Assembly: GCA_022478985.1 (NCBI GenBank)
Contig: JAKSZP010015895.1
Span: forward strand, 62,001 to 126,000
DNA length: 64,000 bases
Direction: 5' to 3'
Source of the DNA: Massospora cicadina
Lineage: Eukaryota; Entomophthoromycota; Entomophthoromycetes; Entomophthorales; Entomophthoraceae
Position numbers and translations under genes: made by a program
Notes under the pieces: model-generated
Database searches by the model: none
Told to the model about the DNA's origin: nothing
What the model saw: the letters and a program-made list of their open reading frames with translations, nothing else
Shown: positions 20,497 to 31,083 of the stretch, in pieces
Layout of the letters: each line of letters opens with the position of its first letter
Numbering within the stretch: the first letter of the stretch is position 1

Positions 20497-20939
20497 TCAC
20501 ATATTGATTTTGACAGGCTATTTCTTCCTACCGCAATCCATCCTCCCTTCCCCAAGAGGTGACATAGGCGGAATCATTCCCATACTGAGACAACCAATAA
20601 AAATAAAAATTATAAAAATATATCAGCTTTTTTTCTATGCATTTAAAAATCTTTTTTTCAATATCTTTTATCAATTTTTTTATTTTTATTTCTCTTTTTT
20701 TTCTAATGGAACTTGACCTTGTCTCAGTTCAGAGGTCCTTCTTTTCCCCAAACTGGATCCTGGGCAATTAAGCCTACCAGTTTTCTATGGTTCAGAGGTC
20801 TTTTTTTGGACTTAACTATCTAGATTGGTTCAGAGGTCCTTTTTTTGGACTTGACCTAATCATCAGGACATGACCAACTTAATGGTTCATTGGTCCTTCA
20901 GAAACTCTTTTATTTTTTTCTTTGATCCAATGCTTTAGA
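20497..20939 (+). repeat. Ty3-A GGTTCAGAGGTCC repeat block
   Basis: After the opposite-strand ORF comes a T-rich stretch (20630-20705). Then three to four units follow, with the pattern GGACTTRAC-N(8-12)-TGGTTCAGAGGTCC-T(n) at about 20720, 20790 and 20825, and a weaker one (GGTTCATTGGTCC) near 20893. The same arrangement, more decayed, lies at the corresponding place in Ty3-D. The block sits where transcripts of both strands would end. Confidence 0.5.
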
Positions 20940-22060
20940 TACTTAGCGTGGAATTAATTTACTACTCTTCCATCTAAGAGATTCTTGATGGAGTAAGCAT
21001 CAGTCGCCATCTTACCAATTACTTTGAACAAATCTGACCATAATGCATCCAATTTGTTTCTTCATCTAAAACCATGCATATTGCAGTAGGTGATTCTTTC
21101 CCCTATTTGATATTCTTCTAATGCGGTCAGTTATTATCATCTGTTGATTTTGCTTGTATCCTTTTCTTTAAGGTTGTATTAAATGCTTGCAATTGCATAT
21201 TGATTAAGATACTCATCAGTCAGTTTAGGTATTGTTTGGTACTCATCCCCAATTTAGGTTCTACTACCAAATATAATAATGGCGGCAACGCGGCCTTCCT
21301 CCCATATAGTAATTCAAACGGCGTCTTTCCCATCACTGTATGATGACTGATGTTGTAGGCAAACGTCACCAAACTCAGGTATGTTCCCCACGCGGAAGTT
21401 CTCCCTGCAACTAGCTTCCTCAGTGTCACAGCCAGCATCCCATTGACCCATTCTATCAGTCCGTTTGTCTCCAGCTGGTATGGTACTGACATGAAACCCA
21501 GATCCCCATTATTTCATTTAACCTCAGAATTACATGAGATGTGAAGTTGGTTCCATTATTGCTCAGTATGACTTGTGGACATCCATGCCAGTATACTACT
21601 TGATCCAGGATGAATCTTGCAGTACTGGTAGCATCAACTCTGGTTAAGGCTTTCATTTTGACCCATCTCATCAGATGGTTGATGAATACTATGATGTACT
21701 TCACTCCTCCTGTGCTCATCACCAGCGGTACCATCACATCAATGGACACTGTGTGCCATGAAAATCCAGGTCAGACCAGTCAGTATCCAGTTGTATTCTT
21801 GTGTGGTTTATGCAGTTGGCATTCCACGCAACAAGCCAGATGATCTGCAACATCATAGTTAATCAATTCCCAGTAATAATACTGGCAAATATGATCAGTT
21901 GTTTTTCTCAGGCCTCCATGCCTGACAACCTTATGAGCAGCTTGAACTATTGCTGCTCTTTCCGATGGTTTTGGAAATAATAGCCATTTCCCATTAATCA
22001 TCTTGAATACTTGTTCATCCATGATCTCAGTGTTTTCCATCACTTTTCAAAGCGCACCTT
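20940..22060 (-). pseudogene. Ty3-A integrase
   Basis: The minus strand gives the HHCC zinc finger: AAHKVVRHGGLRKT at about 21940, then CCVECQLHK near 21810. The catalytic core follows: VSIDVMVPL near 21745 with the first Asp, then SNNGTNFTSHV near 21555, where the second catalytic Asp is replaced by Asn, then GLIEWVNGML near 21450 with the Glu kept. The C-terminal stretch (WGTYLSLVTFAYNISHHTV) is followed by a degraded end near 21000. A frameshift lies near 21490. Integrase inserts the cDNA; the D to N change alone would abolish this. Confidence 0.75.
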
Positions 22061-22530
22061 AGATTTCTTGAGGCTTATCCTAAATTCTTCCTTTGACCAT
22101 TCTCTGTAATAGCTCATCCACCTGCGGATATACCAAATGGACCATTGGTAACCGTGATAAGCCATCCACATTCTGGTTTGAAGCCCCCACTTGGTGGACT
22201 ATCTCATAATCATAAGCCTGAAGCTTAAGTGCCCATTGGGCCAGTTGTCCTTCAGGTTCCCATAGATTGTGCAGCCAACGCAGCAAAGAGTGGTCCATCA
22301 CCACCTTAAAGTGCATTCCATGAACATACACCCAAAACTGCTTATAAGCATAAATGACCACAAGGCATTCACGCTCAGTCACAGTATAATTCCTCTCAGC
22401 GGCTGAGAGTGTCCAGCTCACATATGCCACCAGATGTTTATCCCCAAGTTCATCTACTTGGCTCAGTACAGCGCCAATTGCCATCAATGAAGCATCAGTT
22501 TGAATGATAAACACCCAATTGAAATTCAGA
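22061..22530 (-). pseudogene. Ty3-A RNase H
   Basis: The minus-strand ORF of 144 codons (22080-22514) begins IIQTDASLMAIGAVLSQVDE with the first catalytic Asp. It continues with ERNYTVTERECLVVIYAYKQ (Glu kept) and VVMDHSLLRWL, where the second Asp is kept and the usual T-D-H is M-D-H. It then reads into a spacer, QVGASNQNVDGLSRLP, typical of the Ty3 tether region. The domain degrades the RNA strand during reverse transcription. Confidence 0.75.
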
Positions 22531-22599
22531 TATTTCAGAATTGGTAAATTTATCAGATACCAGCATAATTCATCAAAGGAGTTCTGGGCCTCTTAATTC

Positions 22600-23650
22600 C
22601 ATACAAATCCTTTTTTGGATCTTTTAGTAAATGAAACAAAGGCTCAGCTATTTGGGCAAAGTTCTGAATAAATCTTCTGTAGTATCTGACCATCCCAAGG
22701 AATACTTGGATGTCTCAGACGCTCTTTGGCACAGCCATGCACTCAATAGCTACTATCTTCTGGGGTTGCAGCTGCAATCTGTTTGTGTTAATCACAAATC
22801 CCAGGTATTCAAGCTCCTTCTTAAAGAAGTGGCACTTCCATGGCTTGATCTTCAGGTTAGCTGTGGACAGTCTCTTAAAAACTTCCTCCAAGTGGTTCAG
22901 GTGATCAGTAAATGTTCTACTGAACACATTGATATCATCCAGATATACCAGGACGCATGACAACTTCAGGTCACTCAATATCGCGTCCATGGCCCTCTAA
23001 AACGTTGTGAGTGCATTGCAAAGACCCTGGGGCATCCTAGTCAGCTGGTATAGCCCCTGTGCAGTGATAATCGCACATTTTTCTTGGTCTTCTTCTGGCA
23101 AGTCAATCTGCCTGTATCCCAAGATTAGGTCCATTGTAAAGAAATACTTTGCTTCTCCTAATAGGTCCAGCACATTTTTGATCCTTGGTAGGGGATACAA
23201 ATCCTTCGTCATAATTTTATTCAGCCTCCTATAGTCAAACACTACCTGATTCAATCCATCTTTTTTCTTTACAATCATAATTAGGCTTTCCCAGGGACTT
23301 GATGACGGAACTAGAAGCCCATGCTTCACTAGTTTGCTGATCTCTTCTTTCACTACCGCTTTGGTGGCTTTTGATCTTCAGATCAGTCTCATCCTTATTA
23401 AATTTTCCCCAGTGTCAACTTTGTAAATTATGCCTTGTGCGCATTCCAAATCGTGGTCATCCTGAGCAAATACTTTCTGAAAATCTCTCAAATAATTTGA
23501 GCACCTCCTCCTTTTGCCCTTCCAGCAGACCTGCAAGCTGCTCTCAATCAACCAATAGGTTGATGCTTTCAGCCACTCCAGCTGGTAATCCCATTTTCTC
23601 AAGAGACCCAAAATTATAAAATATCTCAATTCTGTTGTCAGGATTAAATA
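22600..23650 (-). pseudogene. Ty3-A reverse transcriptase
   Basis: Minus-strand blocks run in order: EEISKLVKHGLLVPSSSPW and VVFDYRRLNKIMTKDLYPLP near 23350-23190. These are followed by the palm Asp block KYFFTMDLILGYRQIDL, RMPQGLCNALTTF, the catalytic VYLDDINVF near 22945, and LKIKPWKCHFFKKELEYLGF. Frameshifts lie near 23000 and 23370. The YLDD box is intact, unlike the copies in Ty3-C and Ty3-D. This is the best preserved RT of the A/C/D lineage in the window. Confidence 0.85.
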
Positions 23651-23929
23651 AATGTGATAATTTGATTCCTCTTGATCTTTATTGGGTTTTTGCTTAAATT
23701 TCCCAAGAGAACTTGTATTTCTCTATAGCCCAGCATGATTATCCTGGGAGCCACTCATGGCTCCACTCTGGACTTCTTCCAGGGGCTTCCAACTTCTCCA
23801 TACAACAGCTCCAGAATCTCTAAAGTCAACCCTTTGTTGACTATCATCTGTGATCCAGCTGATATAGTTTTCTCCTTCTTGATCCTTAAAGGAATTTCCC
23901 AGTTTTCTAGAATTTTTTCCAGCATCTCT

Positions 23930-24480
23930 CGTCACTTTCTACCAACTAATTGGTAAAGAATTGGTACAATGCCATCATTGTATATCAGATTAATGAAGTT
24001 ATTTTTCCAGTTCAACAGAACTTCACCGTTCTTCTGGTATACCAATGGTAACGTCTGACCTAGGATGGTCAACGTATTATCCTTAAAGTTACATTTAACT
24101 CCATATTTCTGCAGAAACTCCATTCTAATCAGGATATTGTAGTTTTGGTTCACCAAAAATATTGCTGGCGCAGATACCACCAACAACCTGAATTATAGTG
24201 TCAGCACACTATACACTCCACAGAAAATGGTGGTGTTTGGCCCAGCTGTTCCATATTCTTTATTGTGTTCCAAGTCTGGAGAGATCTTCATCTCTTCACC
24301 AGCTTGGTCAACACAACATTGATGGGTGCTCCGCTGTCAACTATCACCTGCACCCTCACTAAATTCACCTGAATATCTATATATGTACACTCAGAGTATT
24401 GTAATAGAGTATTTACTGAGTGAATTGCAGCATTATTAGCCAAATCTAGGGTAAAAATGATCTGCGCCAATAATTCATAA
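23930..24480 (-). pseudogene. Ty3-A aspartic protease
   Basis: The minus strand has VQVIVDSGAPINVVLTKLV near 24360-24300 with the D-S-G active site. The usual follow-up segment is in a second frame: IFLVNQNYNILIRMEFLQKY and TILGQTLPLVYQ (23932-24186). The intervening stretch is frameshifted. The protease matures the Gag-Pol polyprotein. The region between it and RT (23650-23930) holds linker sequence with stops. Confidence 0.75.
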
Positions 24481-24829
24481 AATGATTCCTTAATTGCACC
24501 AAGGGGAATTGACAGATTAGCCTCATCTAAGCGAACTTGGTTAACTCATCAGAATTCTTGGCAGTCCAAATCTTCTCCGCCAGTTGTTGGGCATATGGCC
24601 AGGCAACCTTCTGAACTATCTCAGGATCAATCTTCTTCACCCCAGCTCTGGTCACAGCGTTTATCCCCATGTTGACCACTTGATATAGCTGATCCTGCTC
24701 ATTGTCTATGAACAGATTGCTAATATCTATCTCTTCATTTATGATATTGAAAGGAACAGGTTTCTCCGCCGCTCTAGACTGTTTCTTGTCTAGGCAGCAA
24801 GACCTTTTCCCAAATCTTTGGCTACTGCT

Positions 24830-26042
24830 GTCTCTTTAACCTGGACCATGTTAATTTGATCCTTTGGCTTTTTGCAGTAAGTGCAAAATGCCCTTTCTCG
24901 CCACACTGGAAGCAGACCTTTTCTTTCTTATTTAACCATTTGAAATCCTCAGGCTTATTCCTGGCACAGTTTGGTTGAAAGTCTCCTTTGCTCCTTCACT
25001 TCCCTTCATGGGATTAAGACTTTGGACTGGATTAGACTTGAAGCTTCTATTTGGAGCATTGAACGTGACTCCCAAAATCTTCAGGCTGTCTACCATTTGC
25101 AAGGTAGTTATCTCAGTCACAAATACAGTAGACATCATTTGATGCAAATTGTGATAGGGCTGAAGGGCCACTTGCAAAGCAATCCTTGCATCAAAGTTAT
25201 CTAACACCTTTGCCCCAGCCAGGATCTGCAATTCCTGGTAAAACAATTCGCAAATCTTGCAAAAGACTTATCTTTATGGAATTGAATTTCCATAAAGTCT
25301 TGCTTGCATTTTGACATGCGGGTTGGACTCCCAAACTCCTTTATTATGGCCACTTTAGCCTCAGCATAGGACCAGCTGTCCTCCTCCAAGTGGGGCAACA
25401 CTAAATTCTGTCAATATGTGTCCAAACAGTTCATGACTGTCAACACCTTCTGACAATCCCCATATCCATTCATAGTCATGTCAAATAGTTGGAAAAATGC
25501 TGGGGCATTATCCCAATGGAATGTGGGAAATTTAGGTGTTGATCTGAATTCCTCCAAGTCAAATTTTGGGCTGATTCTCTCAGTTTGACTACTCAGCTCA
25601 CTTGTAGAGTAACTTTGGGCATCATCTCCAAAATAGCATTAAATGCAGGCAGCATATTTCTCAGGATATTTATATTCCCTCGTATCATTTGAGGACTTCC
25701 CTCTTCAGCATCACTGGCCATATCAGGCTAACATGCACATCTGTGGGCTTTCAAATCCTCTATTTCTTTCATCAACTTCTCAATGTCTGCACCAAACTTT
25801 ATCAAATGAACGCAATCTGCTTCATGTTACATTTTCAGGAATAGAACCTCCCAAATTAGGTCTCCTTCTTTTCTCTTCAACAAGTTTACTTTGCTGAATA
25901 ACTCATTCCCAAAGTTGGCTACATTTTTAATTCCTTCCTCCACCTTGGTTACTTGCTCTTCCAAGGCCGCAAACTTCTGGTAGTCTGCAGAGTTTAAGGC
26001 ATTCTGATTCACTGTGGCAATCTCAGTCCACAACTTGTGCAT
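24830..26042 (-). pseudogene. Ty3-A Gag
   Basis: It begins MHKLWTEIATVNQNALNSAD at 26042, with a coiled-coil-like stretch (ALEEQVTKVEEGIKNV) matching the Gag start of Ty3-C. The central capsid-like part contains LEEDSWSYAEAKVAIIKEFG and KQDFMEIQFHKDKSFARFA near 25390-25260. A zinc knuckle starts VCFQCGEKGHF near 24920; a frameshift before its last cysteine breaks it, and the cysteine (YCKK) is found in the next frame. Several frames are used, so no intact Gag remains. Confidence 0.75.
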
Positions 26043-26085
26043 CTTTTTTGTATGACATTATTGATAAATTCTCCTACTCAACTAC

Positions 26086-26103
26086 CCCCTATAGTGAGCA
26101 CCA
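26086..26103 (-). other. Ty3-A primer-binding site
   Basis: Three bases inside the 5' LTR, the minus strand reads TGGTGCTCACTATAGGG. A TGG start is complementary to the CCA end of a tRNA, and the implied tRNA 3' end is GTGAGCACCA. Four other Ty3 elements here carry variants of the same site (see findings). I cannot name the tRNA. Confidence 0.55.
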
Positions 26104-26106
26104 ACT

Positions 26107-27251
26107 TGTAAAAGTTTACTTTGGAGTTGATTATCGGTTGTCAACCCTAGTAATCTTTTTACTGCACAGGTTTGGTCCTTTGTGCACCTTGCATTGTAAG
26201 AATATATGATCCAATAATAGTATGGAGACTATTATCCATAGTTGAGTTAGAATTGTTATCAGGACCAACGCTTTGGCCAGTATTTCCAATTGAATAATTG
26301 ATAAGTTGTATTTTTAGGGATTTATTCCCTCTATTACTGTCCACTTAATCTTTGTCAAGCTCCTCTGATGACAGTCTCCTTTAGCCCAACATACAGTTGG
26401 CAGTAATCCCTTAGTCATGGTTCCCTTTGTCTCTAGATACTCGCTCAGATCTCTACTCTTCTCTCTGAAATTCTACCAATTATTGCCTTCTGCAATTATA
26501 TCCTTGAGATGTAATTTCACGCTATATGCTGATAGTCTAACTATAACCAAATCTACAATAAAACTAATAATGTTCTAATGTATTAATATATATATCTGTT
26601 TTTATCTATCTTTTATTATAGTAAATCCTAGGGAATTTATAGGGGATTTGGCCATCTAACCCTCAGTTGACACCTCTTCAATAAAACAGCAGCCGTTGCC
26701 ATTGAATCACCCTTCCTCATCTTGGCAGCAATGGTCTTCCCCATCCTGGCTAGGATTTCGTCATTGGACATCCTTGAGACCTTGAATGGAAAGTGTCAGA
26801 AACGTGTCCCTAACGTTTTCCTCTTGATCCAAGTAAACCAACCATAATTGGCTAGTGACCTGCTTAGATAATGGAACTTTTTGCCCATTATGGCAGGTCA
26901 CTTCACCAACTGATTGATTCACTAGTTGCAGGTGACATCACTCACCTCACAACTCACCATAAATTTCCAATCAGTCAGTGATGAAATCTGACCAATTCCA
27001 ATCGGTACACCTGATAGTTAATCACTATCAGATGCCCCCATTTCATTGGCCGCTCCACCCAATGAGATATTAGGTATTCATCCAGATCAATACCTGATGG
27101 ATATAATCAGGCATATAGCCCAAAATCCTCCAAACGTAGTTTCTCCAAAATTTGGGTCAACCAATTTCTGATTCACTTCAATTTAGAGAATTTTTCTCTT
27201 AGCGACACCAGGTAATCTAGCAGGCTGGGAATATGGGCAAAAATCCCAACA
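26107..27251 (-). repeat. Ty3-A 5' LTR
   Basis: It starts TGTAAAAGTTTACTTTGGAG and ends GGGCAAAAATCCCAACA on the plus strand, 1145 bp. It lacks the micro-insertion present in the 3' LTR, giving the empty site. The target duplication ACCAC follows directly. Confidence 0.9.
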
Positions 27252-27256
27252 ACCAC

Positions 27257-28262
27257 CTTTCTAACAACGCAGTAGGGGCCAATCCTCTTTGGTCCCAGCT
27301 TCTTATATGGCTGCTTGATTGGGATGTTACAAGCATCAAGCATCACGAATCCCCTTCCTTGTATGCAGGACCCACTCATTGCTTCCCATCAGCGTTCTCC
27401 TTATATACCTGCATAGCTGCCTCCAAGCTTGTGGAAACTCCCTGGTGGACCTTCTTGATTGTCTTAGAAAAGTCCACCACCGCTTCAATCTTTGACCCAC
27501 AGCTGGGCCCCATGTTAAAGGCAGGGTTAAAGCCATAGCTGGCAAAAAATAGGGAACAACTGATTGAGGAGTGCAAGGTATTGTTGTAGCTAACCTGGGC
27601 CATTGGTAGGTGAGAAGCCCAATATGAATGATCTGCGGCGGTGTAACACCACAGGAACTGTTCCAATCACTGGTTCACTCATTTAGTCTGCCCATCTGAT
27701 TGTGGGTGATAGGCAGTCAAATGGCAAGGGCAAATCTGGAGAGTCTTATACAACTCTTCCCAAAAGACAGAGGTAAACTGGGGTCCCCAGTCACTGATAA
27801 TCTCTTGGGAACACCATGGAGCGCAAATACATGCATGACGAAAGGCCTGGCCATCTCAGCTGCAGTTATTGTAGTTCTTCACTAAATGAAGTGGGCAAAC
27901 TTTGTAAACTGGTCCACCACCACCATGATGGCATTATAACTATCTGAGACAGGTAGTTCTACAATAAAATTTACTGATAGGGAAGTCCAGAGCCCTTCAG
28001 CTTTCTGGACAGGTATCAACAACCTTTCTAAGGGTTAACTATTTGGCTTTATTTGGTTGCAAACTAAACATTCCTTACAGTACCACCCCACCTGAGCAGG
28101 CAAGCCCTTCCAATTGTATGTGCGCCAGATTAACTTTAATGTCTTCACTTTACCAGGATGACCAATGGTAAGTCCATCATGATGGTCCCAGATGATTTTC
28201 AGGCAAAGTGGTCCAGCAGGAACCCATAGGTGCCCCTGGAACCACACCATCTCATCCTTCAT
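27257..28262 (-). pseudogene. Ty3-B integrase, N-terminal and core part
   Basis: The HHCC finger reads HHDGLTIGHPGKVKT and KECLVCNQIK (28190-28040). In the core the first Asp is replaced: LSVNFIVELPV near 27980 where SxDFIxxLP is expected. The second is kept in SDWGPQFTSVF near 27790. The third region reads HPQSDGQTK-stop-VNQ near 27685, where the usual QTERVNQ has lost both E and R by single transitions. KKLGPKRIGPYCVVRKVV at 27300 is the C-terminal block, and there Ty3-A interrupts the gene. Confidence 0.8.
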
Positions 28263-28289
28263 TTGATATCCCCTAGAGATCCTCTTAAA

Positions 28290-29840
28290 TCAACTTGCAC
28301 TTAGCAAATAAGGTAGTATATTTCACTGCCGTTCTGAGAAAGGACTACCTTCCTGAACATACTATATTCCTCCACGTTTTCCAGAGGTGCAAGCGCTGGC
28401 CCGTTGGCCAGAGAAGAGGGTCTTTGAGGCAGAAGTTTACTTAGAGGAATCATCACCTGGGTGTTTAAACTTCTACCTCCTTAAGATTGGGCGCTAAAGC
28501 AGGGTTGCATCTCAAAGCATCCGCCAAACCATTATTCTTGCCCTTGGTGAACTCATATATGAATGCAAATTGGGCAAGGGTCTCATGCCAATGGGTCTGC
28601 CATAGGGGTTAAGACATGAGGAGCGCGGTAGTACAGCAAGGCATGGTGGTCTGTACATACCTGGAAAGGTTGGGATGAGCCATGCAAGTGGTGATTCCAA
28701 TAAGTCAGCACCTCCACCACTGCCAATAACTCCTAATAATAAATGGTGTAATTCAACTCTGGTAAAGACATTTTTCTAGAAAAATATCCCACCGATTGCT
28801 CTATACCATCTTTTCCTACTTGTAACAAGGCAGCCACTATGGCGAAGTTGGAGGCATCTGTAGACACAATGAACTCCTTTGAAGGGTTGACATGGCGGAG
28901 AACAGTCATGGACAACAGGGTGCACTTCACCGCTTGGAAAGCATTTTCCAAAATGGGGACCACTGAAGCACCTTGACACTGCTAGCCTTATATAAGGGAG
29001 CCGCCACCTCAGACAGATTGGGAGTGAACTTCTTTAGGAGTGTACATGTCCCCAAAAAGCTCCTTAATTTCTTGACTGAGGTGGAAGTAGGCCACTCATG
29101 AATCACCTTATCCTTGTCTGGAGTTATCATGTGTCCCTGATCAAACATGACATTGCACAGAAACGTGACCTGGGACTTGAATAAATTGCACTTTAAAATT
29201 TTTAACGTAAGGCTGACTTCCTTTAACTGCTCTACCACTTGCTGAAGGTAAACTGCATGGGACTCCTGATCAGGGGAAAACACCAGAATATCATCCATGT
29301 AGGTGACCGCACATACCTCTAACAGGTCCCCCAACGCTGCATCAATGTGGCATTGAAAGATAGCAGGGGCATTCTTAAGCCCAAAGGGTATAACCCAAAA
29401 CTGGAAGATCCCTTTTCTGGTATGGAATGCGGTCAACCACTCTTGTCCCTTTTTAATCTGGATCTGATTGAACGCATTGAGGCAATCCAGCTTGGAGAAG
29501 ACCTTTGCCTTCTCCACATAGTGTGCAATCTGTGAATTCAAAGGGATGGGATAAAGGTCTGATACAGTAACATTATTTAGGTTATCATAGTCTATGCAGG
29601 GGTGTAAAGTACCATCAGACTTCTCCGCAAAGAGTAGGGGGAGCATACAGGTGAGGTACGCTGAAAAATTGTACCTTTGGCCAACTGTTCCTTCACCCAC
29701 ACATTCAACACTTCTTCCTCCCAGACAGTTAATGGATAAATAGAGGAAGAGATACACACCAGATCTACAGTGAGCTTGAAGTCACAATTGAACTCAGTGC
29801 TCAGGGAGTGCATTGGCAGATGCTGCATCAAAAGAGGATT
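28290..29840 (-). pseudogene. Ty3-B reverse transcriptase and RNase H
   Basis: RT starts near 29830 with LPMHSLSTEFNCDFKLTVDL and AKGTIFQRTSPVCSP. A frameshift follows, then LHPCIDYDNLNNVTVSDLYP, VFSKLDCLNAFNQIQI, VIPFGLKNAPAIFQ and an intact YMDDILVFS near 29290, and then the connection segment. The 28927-29757 frame is open for 276 codons. RNase H follows in another frame: EFIVSTDASNFAIVAALLQ near 28870, LPELNYTIYY, and VCTDHHALLYY near 28650. Stops after position 28735 break it. Confidence 0.85.
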
Positions 29841-29949
29841 CTAAACCCTCCAAGCAAGAAGGTATAGAAATTTCCACTGAGGGCTTCTGCATTAAGGCAA
29901 GGTGACAAGGAAGACGGTGGGGCCAGTGGGGCAATTTGCTCTGGGCGTT

Positions 29950-30363
29950 CTCTTATGACAAAGGCACAACAAATGTGTGACCATTCTTCATGGTGAGGGA
30001 CAGAGTATTCTCCTTCAGGTTAGTTCTAACATCAAACTTCCGCCACCACTCCACACCTAAAATGATAGGAAATAGAAGGTTTTTGATCGCACTGAAGTGA
30101 TCAGACAAGTAATACTTGCCAACCTGATAGTCCACTGTCCCAATGATTTTCAGAGTAGGAATCCCTTAGGACGCCCCTCCTCTAACCACATCACCTGAAA
30201 AGTAACTCAGTCCAAGGTATTTGGCTAAATACTGGTCCATAAAGTTTCCAGAGATGCCAGTATTTACCAAAATAGTAGTGGTGAGCTTCCCTAAAGGAGA
30301 GGAGAGAGTAGCAGTCATTAGAAAATACCTGTAATGGTCTTTATTTATGGTAGACAATGACAA
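29950..30363 (-). pseudogene. Ty3-B aspartic protease
   Basis: The active-site block reads TTILVNTGISGNFMDQYLA near 30275: the catalytic D-T-G is N-T-G, a single G to A change. The typical second half follows after one stop: LLFPIILGVEWWRKFDVRTN near 30060. The protein sits directly before the RT block as in other chromoviruses. Loss of the Asp would inactivate it. Confidence 0.75.
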
Positions 30364-30366
30364 CGC

Positions 30367-31083
30367 TTAACCAAAAAGTTCTTTCTCAGGCTCAAGCGCT
30401 TCAACAGAATCTGTTTTGAAGTCAAAAAATGGGGAGGGATAGTTGGCCACTCTTAATACTGAGTCCACATACCCCACCATGCCTTCTGCAGGGGCATATA
30501 CTTTATCATATTTGAAACAAAGTTCCTTCTCCACTTCCTGTGTACGCCAGATTATGGTAGAGGTCAACCGTGGGTTCTTAGGGGTAATCTGATATACTGG
30601 ACTAGGGTCCTCATCCAGGCCATATGAACTAATATATGGTTCAGAGGTAGAGACCAGGTTTTCATTATAAAACGCGTTTTCTGATGTGAACGACCCTATC
30701 CTTTGAACTGCAACATAATGCATGATGTTATCCAAGGCCAACACCCCCAGGCCTATCTGCACTGATTCCGCCAGCATCAGCTAAATGCACCAGCAAAGGG
30801 AAACTCATTTATCAGAATGTAATTTAATTAATTTGGTGGAAAGTCAGGGAATCATGACTTTAGACATTGAAGCATCCAATTCTACCAGGTATAAACATGA
30901 AGGGTGGGTAATTTCCAGTTAGACAACCATAATAACGCCAAGTTGCTCCAACCTTTGGGCAAAATGGGAAACAGTGGTGCAGCTAATGACAGCTGAAACC
31001 CACAGCCAGCGCCCACTGTTTTCACTTTGAAAAAGGTCCACACAGAAAAAGCTTGTGCACATAAAAAAAGGTTGGTCAACTAA
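30367..31083 (-). pseudogene. Ty3-B leader and reduced gag region
   Basis: A minus-strand ORF of 136 codons (30367-30777, MLAESVQIGLGVLALDNIMH) precedes the protease and contains STIIWRTQEVEKELCFKYDK. I see no capsid fold signature and no zinc knuckle. Only about 300 bases separate it from the 5' LTR. A normal chromovirus gag is two to three times longer, so gag is either deleted or too decayed to see. The primer-binding site next to the LTR (TTAGTTGACC on the minus strand) does not start TGG. Confidence 0.5.

Larger units (their letters stand above)
17657..27251 (-). mobile_element. Ty3-A: Ty3 retrotransposon with an opposite-strand ORF
   Basis: LTRs lie at 17657-18839 and 26107-27251, with the 5-bp duplication ACCAC at 17652-17656 and 27252-27256. 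The minus-strand order is 5' LTR, primer-binding site, gag with zinc knuckle, aspartic protease, RT, RNase H and integrase. A plus-strand ORF then lies between integrase and the 3' LTR. The insertion splits the integrase gene of Ty3-B. LTRs differ by roughly 5% over the first 250 bases read by eye, so the copy is not new. Coding regions carry frameshifts and stops, but the RT YLDD motif is intact. Confidence 0.9.
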
